A stretch of DNA of 64,000 nucleotides, from the NCBI GenBank assembly GCA_000721275.1, contig JOFO01000008.1, positions 62,001-126,000 of the forward strand, written 5' to 3'. The position numbers were made by a program, and so were the translations under genes. This document shows, piece by piece, positions 16,351 through 24,968 of this stretch. Under the pieces are notes generated by a model. The model saw only the letters and a program-made list of their open reading frames with translations, was not told the origin of the DNA and did not search any database. Each line of letters starts with the position of its first letter. The first letter of the stretch is position 1. The DNA comes from Microtetraspora glauca. Lineage in GTDB: Bacteria > Actinomycetota > Actinomycetes > Streptomycetales > Streptomycetaceae.

Positions 16351-18033
16351 ATGACCCACGACCACGACCTGGTCCTGCGCCCGACGCCCGCGCAGACGGA
16401 GGCCGCCCTCAACCCGCCCGCCGGGCGCAACGGCGGCGACCTCGTCGTCGAGACCCTCGCCGGCCTCGGCGCGACCACCGTCTTCGGCCTCCCCGGCCAG
16501 CACGCCCTCGGCATGTTCGACGCCCTGCGCCGCTCGTCGCTGCGGTACGTCGGCCTGCGCGTCGAGAACAACGCGGGCTTCGCCGCCGACGCGTACGGCC
16601 GGATCACCGGCGAGGCCGCGCCGCTGCTGCTCTCCACCGGCCCCGGCGCCCTCATGTCGCTCGCCGCGCTCCAGGAGGCCGCCGCGGCCTCCGCGCCGGT
16701 CCTCGCCATCGGCAGCCAGATCCCCGCCGCCGGCCTCGGCGGCGGCCGGCACGGCTACCTGCACGAGCTGCGCGACCAGCAGGCCAGCTTCCGGGACGTC
16801 GTGAAGTCCGTCCACACGGTCCGCACCCACTCCCAGATCCCGTCCGCGATCGCCGCGGCCTGGGAGTCGGCGCTCACCGCCCCGCACGGCCCGGTCTGGG
16901 TCGAGATCCCGCAGGACGTCCTCCTCGCCGGGACGACCCTGCCGGTCGTCACCGCCATGGACGCCACCCCCGAGGACGTCGTCCCGCGCCCGGAGCTGAC
17001 CGCCGTCGCCGCGCACCTCCTGTCGAACGCCGAGCGGCCCGCGATCATCGCCGGCGGCGGCGTCGTCCGCTCCGACGCCTCCGGCAAGCTGCTCGCGCTC
17101 GCCGAGAAGCTGGACGCGCCCGTCGTCACCACCTTCGGCGGCAAGGGCGCCTTCCCGTGGGAGCACCCGCTGTCGCTCCAGTCCTGGCTGGAGGACCGGC
17201 ACACCACCGACTTCCTGGAGGACGCGGACGTCCTCCTCGTCGTCGGCTCCGGCCTCGGCGAGCTGTCCTCGAACTACCACACCTTCGCGCCGCGCGGCCG
17301 GGTGATCCAGATCGAGGCGGACGCCGGGAAGCTGGAGTCCAACCACCCGGCGCTCGGCATCCACGCGGACGCCCGCCTCGCGCTCCAGGCGCTCCTGGAG
17401 ACGGCGGAGGACCGCACGGACCCCGCCGCCCCGGCCCGCGTCCGTACCGTCCTCGACAAGGTCCGCGCCCGCCTCGACGCCCAGGACCTGGAGCTGGAGC
17501 GGCGGATCGTCGCCTCGGTCCGCGAGGCGCTGCCGCCGCGGTCGCCCAGCTTCTGGGACATGACGATCCTGGCGTACTGGGCGTGGTCGGCCTTCGACCC
17601 CCGCCACCCCAACACGATGCACTCCGCGCAGGGTGCCGGCGGCCTCGGCTACGGCTTCCCCGCCGCCCTCGGCGCCGCCGCCGCCGACCCGACGACCCCG
17701 GTCCTCGCGGTCTCCGGCGACGGCGGCGCGATGTACTCGATCGCGGAGCTGGCGACGGCGAAGCAGTACGGCCTCGACGTCACCTGGCTGATCGTCGACG
17801 ACGGCGGCTACGGCATCCTCCGCGAGTACATGACGGACGCCTTCGGCGAGCCCACCGGCACCGAACTGGCCCGCCCCGACTTCGTCGCCCTCGCGGAGTC
17901 CTTCGGCGTCCCGGCCACCCTCACCACCCCCGACACCCTCACCGCCGACCTGGCGAAGTCCCTCGCCACCCCCGGCCCCTCGGTCGTCGTCCTCCCGGCC
18001 CTCCTGAAAATGTTCGAACCGACCCACCTCTGA
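16351..18033 (+). CDS. Thiamine diphosphate-dependent enzyme (acetolactate synthase-like)
   Basis: A 560-residue protein with the three domains of the ThDP decarboxylase/synthase family. The N-terminal pyrimidine-binding domain has TVFGLPGQHALGMFDALRRS and the catalytic glutamate in RVENNAGFAADAYGR. The middle domain has RPAIIAGGGVVRSDASGKLL. The C-terminal diphosphate-binding domain has VSGDGGAMYSIAELATAKQY followed by WLIVDDGGYGILREY. The usual Asn-Asn of the GDG...NN metal motif is Asp-Asp here. It follows speB in the same direction and is conserved-looking as part of this cluster; the substrate is unknown, perhaps a keto acid derived from the amine. The ATG at 16351 is supported by conservation of the domain start. 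Confidence 0.85.
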   Translation: MTHDHDLVLRPTPAQTEAALNPPAGRNGGDLVVETLAGLGATTVFGLPGQHALGMFDALRRSSLRYVGLRVENNAGFAADAYGRITGEAAPLLLSTGPGALMSLAALQEAAAASAPVLAIGSQIPAAGLGGGRHGYLHELRDQQASFRDVVKSVHTVRTHSQIPSAIAAAWESALTAPHGPVWVEIPQDVLLAGTTLPVVTAMDATPEDVVPRPELTAVAAHLLSNAERPAIIAGGGVVRSDASGKLLALAEKLDAPVVTTFGGKGAFPWEHPLSLQSWLEDRHTTDFLEDADVLLVVGSGLGELSSNYHTFAPRGRVIQIEADAGKLESNHPALGIHADARLALQALLETAEDRTDPAAPARVRTVLDKVRARLDAQDLELERRIVASVREALPPRSPSFWDMTILAYWAWSAFDPRHPNTMHSAQGAGGLGYGFPAALGAAAADPTTPVLAVSGDGGAMYSIAELATAKQYGLDVTWLIVDDGGYGILREYMTDAFGEPTGTELARPDFVALAESFGVPATLTTPDTLTADLAKSLATPGPSVVVLPALLKMFEPTHL

Positions 18034-18054
18034 CGGGCCCGGCCCGGGAGGACG

Positions 18055-18429
18055 TCAGTCCACGATGTCCTCCCACGCCTCCCGGTAGGCGGCGATCCGC
18101 TCCTCGTAGCCCTGGCGGAACTCCGGCGTCAGCCGGGGGGCGAGGCCGGCCCAGCTCATGCGGCCCGGCGGGATCCGCCGGCCGATGTCGGCGAAGGCCG
18201 CCGCCGCCGCGTCCGCGACCGCCCCGCCCCTCTGGCGGGCGGCGAGGATCTGCTCCCCGACGTCCGGCAGCAGTGCCTCGAACGTGCCCAGCGGCTTTCC
18301 GGCCGCCTTCGTGACCTCCCGTTCGGTCACCGGCGCGATGCGGCCGTGCTCCGCCAGGCCCTTCATCGCGACCAGCGCCGCGTACACCTGGCCCCAGCGG
18401 TACGGCGTCCCGTCCTCGGCCTGCCCCAC
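18055..18429 (-). CDS. Conserved hypothetical protein (124 aa)
   Basis: A small soluble helical protein (YRWGQVYAALVAMKGLAEHG, PLGTFEALLPDVGEQILAAR, FRQGYEERIAAYREAWEDIV). I chose the GTG at 18429, which follows GGGAAGGGG at suitable spacing; the frame remains open upstream but with poor coding character. No domain is recognised with certainty. It converges on the ThDP enzyme gene (21 bases apart) and is divergent from the ABC exporter. Confidence 0.65.
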   Translation of the reverse strand: MGQAEDGTPYRWGQVYAALVAMKGLAEHGRIAPVTEREVTKAAGKPLGTFEALLPDVGEQILAARQRGGAVADAAAAAFADIGRRIPPGRMSWAGLAPRLTPEFRQGYEERIAAYREAWEDIVD

Positions 18430-18595
18430 GCGCGTCCCCTTCCCGTCGTGTCCCGTCGCACGATCGCGTCGGCGGGTTCCTACCCAGCCGCCGGCGGTCC
18501 TAGGACTTCCGGCCCGTCTTTGTTGCCGCGGGATGAAATCGCACGTCGGGCACGTTGTCGCCTTCCGGTAGACCAGGACGGACGGGAGGCGCCAC

Positions 18596-21500
18596 GTGGT
18601 GGTGGAGCGGGAACAGGGGTGGGCGCGGCGGCTGTGGTCGTACGCCTGGCGGTACAAGGCGGACGTGGTGCTCGCGCTCGGCTCGTCGCTCGCCGGCATG
18701 GCGCTGCTGGCGCTGGTGCCGCTCATCACCAAGGTGATCATCGACGACGTGATCGGGACGGGGACCCGGTCCCTCGCCGTGTGGACCGGGCTGCTGCTCG
18801 GCGCCGCCGTCCTCGTGTACGTGCTCACGTACATCCGGCGCTACTACGGCGGCCGGCTCGCGCTCGACGTGCAGCGGGACCTCCGTGACGACATGTACGG
18901 GACGATCCTGCGGCTCGACGGACGGCGGCAGGACGAGCTGTCGACCGGGCAGGTCGTCGGGCGGGCCACCAGCGACCTCCAGCTGATCCAGGGCCTGCTC
19001 TTCATGCTCCCCATGACGATCGGCAACATCCTGCTGTTCGTCATCTCGCTGGCCGTCATGGCCTGGCTGTCGATCCCGCTGACCCTCGTCGCCCTCGCCG
19101 TCGCCCCCGCCCTCTGGTGGATCGCCAAGCGGAGCCGCACCCGGCTGCACCCGGCCACCTGGGCGGCCCAGCAGGAGGCCGCCGGGGTCGCCGGCGTCGT
19201 CGACGGGGCCGTCACCGGCGTCCGGGTCGTCAAGGGCTTCGGGCAGGAGGACCAGGAGACCGGGAAGATCCGGGAGGCCGGCCGGAAGCTGTTCGCCGCC
19301 CGGCTGCGCACCATCCGGCTGAACGCCCGCTACACCCCCGCCCTCCAGGCCGTCCCCGCCCTCGGCCAGGTCGCCGTCCTCGCGCTCGGCGGCTGGCTCG
19401 CGTACAAGGGCCAGATCACCCTCGGCACCTTCGTCGCCTTCTCCTCGTACCTGGCGTCCCTGGTCGGCCCGGTCCGGATGCTCGCCATGGTCCTCACCGT
19501 CGGCCAGCAGGCACGCGCGGGCGTGGAGCGGGTCGTCGAGCTGATCGACACCGAGCCGGCCCTCGCGGACGGCACGAAGGAGCTGCCGGCCGACGCCCCG
19601 GCGACCGTCGAGTTCGACGGCGTGAGCTTCGGCTACGGCGACGGCAGGCCCGTCCTCGACGGGTTCTCGCTGGAGCTGCGGGAGGGCGAGACCGTCGCCC
19701 TCGTCGGCTCCTCCGGCTCCGGCAAGTCGACCGTCTCCCTCCTCCTGCCCCGCTTCTACGACGTCGACCGCGGCGCCGTCCTCGTCGGCGGCCACGACGT
19801 CCGCGAGCTGACCCTGGAGTCGCTGCGGGCCGCGATCGGCCTCGTCCCCGAGGACTCCTTCCTCTTCTCCGACACCGTCCGCGCCAACATCGCGTACGGC
19901 GTCCCCGACGCCACCGACCAGCAGGTCGAGGCCGCCGCCCGCGCCGCCCGCGCCGACCGGTTCATCGCCGAGCTGCCCGACGGCTACGCCACCAAGGTCG
20001 GCGAGCACGGCCTCACCCTCTCCGGCGGCCAGCGCCAGCGCATCGCGCTCGCCCGCGCGATCCTCACCGACCCCCGCCTGCTCGTCCTCGACGACGCCAC
20101 CTCCGCCGTCGACGCCAAGGTCGAGCACGAGATCCACGAGGCGCTGAAGGCGGTGATGGCGGGCCGGACGACCCTCCTCATCGCGCACCGCCGCTCCACC
20201 CTCGGCCTCGCCGACCGGATCGCCGTCCTCGACGGCGGCCGGCTCGCCGACCTCGGCACCCACGAGGAGCTGGAGGAGCGCTCCGCGCTCTACCGCCGGC
20301 TCCTCACCGACCCCGACGAGCTCGGCGGCGTCTCGCCCGGGCACCTCCCGGCCGCCGGCGCCGAACCCGCCGGCGACGACGCGCTGCGGGCCGAGCTGGA
20401 CGCCGAGTTCGACGCCGAGCGCGGCATCACCCCCGCCCTGTGGGTCCGCGACGAGAACCCCGACCGGGACGCCAAGGCCGCCGGCGCCACGCCCGAGCTG
20501 CTCGCCGCCGTCGCCGCCCTGCCGCCCGCCGCCGACACCCCCGACGTCGACGAGGCCCGCGCCGTCCGGCCCGAGTCCGACTACGGGCTCCGCCGGCTGC
20601 TGCGCGGCTTCGGCGCGCCGCTCCTCATCAGCCTCGGCCTGGTCGCGCTCGACGCGGGCGCGGGCCTGCTGCTGCCGGTCCTGATCCGGCACGGCATCGA
20701 CGAGGGCGTGAACCGGCTGGCGATCGGCGCCGTCTGGGCCGCGTCCGCGCTCGCGCTGGTCACCGTCCTCGTGCAGTGGGCCGCGCAGACCGCCGAGATC
20801 CGGATGACCGGCCGCACCGGCGAGCGGGTCCTGTACGCGCTCCGCCTGAAGATCTTCGCGCAGCTCCAGCGCCTCGGCCTGGACTACTACGAGCGCGAGC
20901 TCACCGGCCGGATCATGACCCGGATGACGACGGACGTCGACGCCATGTCGACCTTCCTCCAGACGGGCCTGGTCACCGCCTTCGTCTCGGTCGTCACCTT
21001 CTTCGGGATCATGGTGGCGCTGCTGGTCCTCGACCTCCAGCTGGCCCTGGTCGTCTTCGTGACCCTGCCGGTCCTCGCCGTCGCCACGTACTTCTTCCGC
21101 CGCTCCAGCGTGAAGGCGTACGAGCTGGCCCGGGAGCGGATCAGCGTCGTCAACGCCGACCTCCAGGAGTCCGTCGCCGGCCTGCGGATCGTGCAGGCGT
21201 TCGGCCGCGAGCGGTCGGGCGCCGCCCGGTTCGCCGAGCGCGGCGACGCCTACCGGGACGCGCGCGTGCGCGGCCAGTGGCTGATCTCGGTCTACTTCCC
21301 GTTCGTCACCCTGCTGTCGTCGGTGGCCGCCGCGGCCGTCATGATCGTCGGCGCGAACCGGATCGAGGCCGGCACCCTCACGACCGGCGCCCTCGTCGCG
21401 TACCTCCTCTACATCGACCTCTTCTTCGCCCCCGTGCAGCAGCTCTCCCAGGTCTTCGACGGCTACCAGCAGGCCGCCGTCTCGCTCGGCCGGATGCGGG

Positions 21501-22333
21501 AACTGCTCCAGGAGCCGACGTCGACGGCCGCCGCGGCCGAGCCCCGCGAGGTGCTGTCGCTGCGCGGCGAGATCGCCTTCGAGGACGTCTCCTTCGCCTA
21601 CGGGGAGGAGGAGGCGGCCCTCACCGGCGTCGACCTGCGGATCCCGGCCGGGCAGACCGTCGCGTTCGTCGGCGAGACCGGCGCCGGCAAGTCCACGCTG
21701 GTCAAGCTGGTCGCCCGGTTCTACGACCCGACCTCGGGCCGGGTCACCGCCGACGGCACCGACCTGCGGGACCTCGACCTCACCTCGTACCGGCACCGGC
21801 TCGGCGTCGTCCCCCAGGAGGCGTACCTCTTCGCCGGGACGATCCGCGACGCCATCGCCTACGGGCGGCCCGGCGCCACCGACGCCGAGGTGGAGGCGGC
21901 GGCCCGCGCGGCCGGCGCGCACGACATGATCGCCACCCTGGACGGCGGCTACCTCCACGAGGTCGCCGAACGCGGCCGGAACCTGTCGGCCGGCCAGCGC
22001 CAGCTGATCGCCCTGGCCCGCGCCGAGCTGGTGAACCCGGACGTCCTGCTCCTCGACGAGGCCACCGCCGCGCTGGACCTCGCCACGGAGGCCCAGGTGA
22101 ACGCCGCCACCGAGCGGCTCGCCGGCCGCCGCACCACCCTGATCGTCGCCCACCGCCTCACCACGGCGGCCCGCGCGGACCGGGTGGTCGTCATGGACCA
22201 CGGCCGCGTCGCCGAGGACGGCACCCACGACGAACTCCTCGCCCGGAACGGCCGCTACGCCGCCCTCTGGCGCACCTTCATCGGCGCGCCGGACCCGAAG
22301 GCCGAGCCGGAGGAGGAGCCGGCGTCGCTGTGA
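18596..22333 (+). CDS. Tandem-fused ABC exporter (TM-NBD-TM-NBD)
   Basis: A 1245-residue ABC transporter in which two half-exporters are fused. The first membrane domain covers residues about 15-310. The first nucleotide-binding domain has Walker A GSSGSGKST near residue 370 and signature LSGGQRQRIALARA near 475. An acidic/Ala-rich linker of about 100 residues follows. The second membrane domain covers about 660-960. The second NBD has Walker A GETGAGKST near 1025 and signature LSAGQRQLIALARA near 1130. Both Walker B segments are present (LLVLDDATSAVD and VLLLDEATAALD); the first has Asp-Asp where the catalytic Glu normally lies, so that site may be degenerate. Three GTG codons in a row begin the gene; the first at 18596 follows GGGAGGCGCC. 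Substrate unknown, drug or lipid export likely. Confidence 0.92.
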   Translation: MVVEREQGWARRLWSYAWRYKADVVLALGSSLAGMALLALVPLITKVIIDDVIGTGTRSLAVWTGLLLGAAVLVYVLTYIRRYYGGRLALDVQRDLRDDMYGTILRLDGRRQDELSTGQVVGRATSDLQLIQGLLFMLPMTIGNILLFVISLAVMAWLSIPLTLVALAVAPALWWIAKRSRTRLHPATWAAQQEAAGVAGVVDGAVTGVRVVKGFGQEDQETGKIREAGRKLFAARLRTIRLNARYTPALQAVPALGQVAVLALGGWLAYKGQITLGTFVAFSSYLASLVGPVRMLAMVLTVGQQARAGVERVVELIDTEPALADGTKELPADAPATVEFDGVSFGYGDGRPVLDGFSLELREGETVALVGSSGSGKSTVSLLLPRFYDVDRGAVLVGGHDVRELTLESLRAAIGLVPEDSFLFSDTVRANIAYGVPDATDQQVEAAARAARADRFIAELPDGYATKVGEHGLTLSGGQRQRIALARAILTDPRLLVLDDATSAVDAKVEHEIHEALKAVMAGRTTLLIAHRRSTLGLADRIAVLDGGRLADLGTHEELEERSALYRRLLTDPDELGGVSPGHLPAAGAEPAGDDALRAELDAEFDAERGITPALWVRDENPDRDAKAAGATPELLAAVAALPPAADTPDVDEARAVRPESDYGLRRLLRGFGAPLLISLGLVALDAGAGLLLPVLIRHGIDEGVNRLAIGAVWAASALALVTVLVQWAAQTAEIRMTGRTGERVLYALRLKIFAQLQRLGLDYYERELTGRIMTRMTTDVDAMSTFLQTGLVTAFVSVVTFFGIMVALLVLDLQLALVVFVTLPVLAVATYFFRRSSVKAYELARERISVVNADLQESVAGLRIVQAFGRERSGAARFAERGDAYRDARVRGQWLISVYFPFVTLLSSVAAAAVMIVGANRIEAGTLTTGALVAYLLYIDLFFAPVQQLSQVFDGYQQAAVSLGRMRELLQEPTSTAAAAEPREVLSLRGEIAFEDVSFAYGEEEAALTGVDLRIPAGQTVAFVGETGAGKSTLVKLVARFYDPTSGRVTADGTDLRDLDLTSYRHRLGVVPQEAYLFAGTIRDAIAYGRPGATDAEVEAAARAAGAHDMIATLDGGYLHEVAERGRNLSAGQRQLIALARAELVNPDVLLLDEATAALDLATEAQVNAATERLAGRRTTLIVAHRLTTAARADRVVVMDHGRVAEDGTHDELLARNGRYAALWRTFIGAPDPKAEPEEEPASL

Positions 22334-22418
22334 CGCGCGGGCCGCGCAGGTCGCTGAGTACGCCGGCTGAGTACGGGCGCTCATGCCGGGGCCCGGCGGC
22401 CGGGGTGGAATCGGGGGC

Positions 22419-22787
22419 ATGAGCACCAGCGCCCCCACCCCTGCCCCCACTGCCCCCGCCCCCGCGACCGACCCCGGAGCGGACGCGCGCCGGCTCCGCC
22501 TCCGGGCGCTCGGGGCCGGGCTGGCGCTGGTCCCGGCGACCGTGGTCGCCGTGTTCCTCGCCCTGGCCACCGACAAGGGCGGCCACTGCGTGATGCGGGG
22601 CACCTGCGGTGACGTGCCCGGGTGGCTCTACCAGGCCGCCCTGGCCGTCGCCGGGGCCGCCTGGCTGGTCGCCCTCACCACGCCGGGCGGGCGCCCGCCC
22701 GCACCGGTCCGGCGGGCCGCCCTGCGGACGCTGCTCGGCGCCGAGGCGGTCTTCCTCCTGCTCGTCCTGGCCCACTACCTGGGGTGA
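22419..22787 (+). CDS. Small integral membrane protein of unknown function
   Basis: A 122-residue protein with a Thr/Pro/Ala-rich N-terminus and three likely membrane helices (ALGAGLALVPATVVAVFLAL, WLYQAALAVAGAAWLVALTT, LLGAEAVFLLLVLAHYLG). Two cysteines lie in the loop HCVMRGTCGDVPGW. The ATG at 22419 is the best start; an earlier one adds only Gly-rich sequence. It lies 85 bases downstream of the ABC exporter in the same direction. No family is recognised. Confidence 0.65.
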   Translation: MSTSAPTPAPTAPAPATDPGADARRLRLRALGAGLALVPATVVAVFLALATDKGGHCVMRGTCGDVPGWLYQAALAVAGAAWLVALTTPGGRPPAPVRRAALRTLLGAEAVFLLLVLAHYLG

Positions 22788-22872
22788 GAGCCATCCCACA
22801 CAGGCAACCGTACGGACGTCCGGGGCGTCGTAAGGATGTACGGCCACGGGGCGAGGCGGGGGAGGAACGGGC

Positions 22873-23388
22873 ATGTCCGGAAGCACTGCGGTCCGACCGT
22901 CCGCGCGACGCACGCGCGCGCACGGCCCGGTCGCCGGGCGCACGCGCGCGTCCGTCCGGCGCGCCGCCGCGCACGCGCGCGCGTACCTGGCGGGCGCCGT
23001 CGCCCGCCTGCGCCCGCACCCCGTCGCGTACGGGCTCGTGCTCGTCCTCGCGGCCGGGCTGCTGACGCTGGCCGGGCCCGGCGGCGGCACCGCCGACGCG
23101 GCCTCCGTCTGCACCGGGCGCCCCGCCCGCACGGTCGCCTTCGCCACCGGCGAGCTGCGCCTCTACCGGAACCGCCACTACGCCTGCGCGCTGGTCCTCG
23201 CCAAGCGGCCGGGCGCCCCGCGCCCCATGAAGGTCACCCTCCAGCCGCGCGGCGGCCGGGCCGCCGTCGTCAGCGGGCGCTGGGGGCGGCAGGCCGGGCC
23301 GGTGACCGTGCACGCCCTGAACCGCTGCGTCCGCGCCTCCGCGACCGTCGCGAACCGGTCCACCGCCACCGGCTGGATCCTGTGCTGA
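22873..23388 (+). CDS. Secreted or membrane-anchored hypothetical protein
   Basis: A 171-residue protein with a long Arg/Ala-rich N-terminus encoded by several GCGCGCG runs, a hydrophobic helix at residues about 55-75 (VAYGLVLVLAAGLLTLAG), and an exported part with four cysteines (SVCTGRPART, HYACALVLAKR, NRCVRASATV, WILC at the very end), suggesting two disulfides. No family is recognised. The true start may be further in; the ATG at 22873 follows GGGGAGGAACGGGC. Confidence 0.7.
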   Translation: MSGSTAVRPSARRTRAHGPVAGRTRASVRRAAAHARAYLAGAVARLRPHPVAYGLVLVLAAGLLTLAGPGGGTADAASVCTGRPARTVAFATGELRLYRNRHYACALVLAKRPGAPRPMKVTLQPRGGRAAVVSGRWGRQAGPVTVHALNRCVRASATVANRSTATGWILC

Positions 23389-23474
23389 ACCACAGGTAAG
23401 ACTCAACCGGGTCTGGCGGCCCGGACGTTCACCCCGCTAGGTTCACGGCACCGTTGTGAATCATGGGAGGGTGC

Positions 23475-24923
23475 ATGCGCAAGTCGCTGAGACTGATGCT
23501 GTCGCTTTCGGTGCTCATAGGCACCGTGGGCTCCACCGGCGTGGCCACCGCCACCGCCGCGGACACGGAGTCCGTCAGCGCGGTCGCGGAGGCGCAGGGC
23601 TCGGACATCAAGGACCGCCTGCTGGCGATCCCCGGGATGAGCCTGATCGAGGAGAAGCCGTACGCCGGCTACCGCTTCTTCGTCCTCAACTACGAGCAGC
23701 CGATCGACCACAAGCGCCCCTGGGCAGGAACGTTCCAGCAGCGGATCTCGGTCCTCCACAAGGGCACCGACCGCCCCACCGTCTTCCGCACCAGCGGCTA
23801 CGGCCTGAGCACCACCCCGAGCCGGGCCGAGCCGACCCGGATCATCGACGGCAACCAGGTCTCCCTGGAGTACCGCTTCTTCACGCCGTCCCGCCCCGCC
23901 CCCGCCGACTGGTCCAAGCTCGACATCTGGCAGGCCGCCAGCGACCAGCACCGCGTCTTCACCGCCCTGAAGAAGGTCTACGGCGAGAACTGGCTCTCCA
24001 CCGGCGGCTCCAAGGGCGGCATGACCGCCACCTACTACGAGCGCTTCTACCCGCGCGACATGGACGGCGTCGTCGCCTACGTGGCCCCCAACGACGTCGT
24101 CAACAAGGAGGACTCGGCCTACGACCGGTTCTTCGCGAACGTCGGCACGAAGGAGTGCCGCGACCGCCTGAACTCCATGCAGCGCGAGGCCCTGCTCCGC
24201 CGCGCCCCGCTCCAGGAGAAGTTCAAGGCGTGGGCCGAGACCGAGGGCGCCACCTTCAACACCGTCGGCTCGCTCGACAAGGCGTGGGAGGCGACCGTCC
24301 TCGACTTCGTCTGGGGCTTCTGGCAGTACTACGGCGAGGACGTCTGCGACACGATCCCGGACGCCAAGACCGCGAGCGACGACACCGTCTACGAGACGAT
24401 CGACGCCTACGCCGGCTGGTCCGCCTACACCGACCAGGGCCTGGAGTACTACACGCCGTACTACTACCAGGCGGCCACCGAGCTCGGCTCGCCGTCCATC
24501 AAGCAGCCGCACCTCGACGGCCTGAACCGCTACGGCTACCAGCCCGCCTCGAACTTCGTGCCCCGCGAGATCCCCATGAAGTTCAAGCCGTGGGTCATGC
24601 GCGACGTCGACGACTGGGTCCGCAAGAACGCGAACCGGATGCTCTTCGTCTACGGCGAGAACGACCCGTGGGGCGCCGAGCCGTTCCGCGTCGACAAGGG
24701 CGCCCGGGACAGCTACGTCTACTACGCGCCCGGCGGCAACCACGGCGCCAACGTCGCCGGACTCGTCGACGCCGAGCGGGAGAAGGCCACCGCCCGCATC
24801 CTCGCCTGGGCCGGGGTCGACGCCCCCGCCGTCGAGGCGGCCCGGCCGCTGGCGCGCTTCGACGCCCGCCTGGACCGGCCCGTGGACGAGGACGTGACGA
24901 AGGAGCACGGCCTGCGCCCCTGA
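23475..24923 (+). CDS. S37-family tripeptidyl aminopeptidase (PS-10 type), secreted
   Basis: A 482-residue secreted serine peptidase that would remove tripeptides from protein N-termini outside the cell. A signal peptide is visible (KSLRLMLSLSVLIGTVGSTG to about residue 30). The mature domain begins near DIKDRLLAIPGMSLIEEKPY. The nucleophile lies in STGGSKGGMTATYY (GxSxG), an acidic residue in VYGENDPWGAEPF, and a histidine in PGGNHGANVAGL. This fits the Streptomyces PS-10/S37 family, which acts together with other secreted peptidases. The ATG at 23475 follows GGGAGGGTGC. It ends at a bidirectional hairpin terminator shared with the GH3 gene. Confidence 0.9.
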   Translation: MRKSLRLMLSLSVLIGTVGSTGVATATAADTESVSAVAEAQGSDIKDRLLAIPGMSLIEEKPYAGYRFFVLNYEQPIDHKRPWAGTFQQRISVLHKGTDRPTVFRTSGYGLSTTPSRAEPTRIIDGNQVSLEYRFFTPSRPAPADWSKLDIWQAASDQHRVFTALKKVYGENWLSTGGSKGGMTATYYERFYPRDMDGVVAYVAPNDVVNKEDSAYDRFFANVGTKECRDRLNSMQREALLRRAPLQEKFKAWAETEGATFNTVGSLDKAWEATVLDFVWGFWQYYGEDVCDTIPDAKTASDDTVYETIDAYAGWSAYTDQGLEYYTPYYYQAATELGSPSIKQPHLDGLNRYGYQPASNFVPREIPMKFKPWVMRDVDDWVRKNANRMLFVYGENDPWGAEPFRVDKGARDSYVYYAPGGNHGANVAGLVDAEREKATARILAWAGVDAPAVEAARPLARFDARLDRPVDEDVTKEHGLRP

Positions 24924-24931
24924 CCCCCGGT

Positions 24932-24963
24932 GGGGGTGCGGCCCCGCGCGAGGCCGCACCCCC
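24932..24963. terminator. Bidirectional hairpin between S37 peptidase and GH3 genes
   Basis: GGGGGTGCGGCC (24932-24943) pairs perfectly with GGCCGCACCCCC (24952-24963). The stem is 12 bp with an 8-base loop, located between two convergent genes. Confidence 0.75.
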
Positions 24964-24968
24964 GTCCG

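Noticed and set aside
18500..22603. Very long open frames antisense to the ABC exporter
   Set aside because: They are the usual mirror frames of GC-rich codon bias; composition is Arg/Gly/Asp-rich and no domain is visible, while the sense strand encodes a complete transporter.
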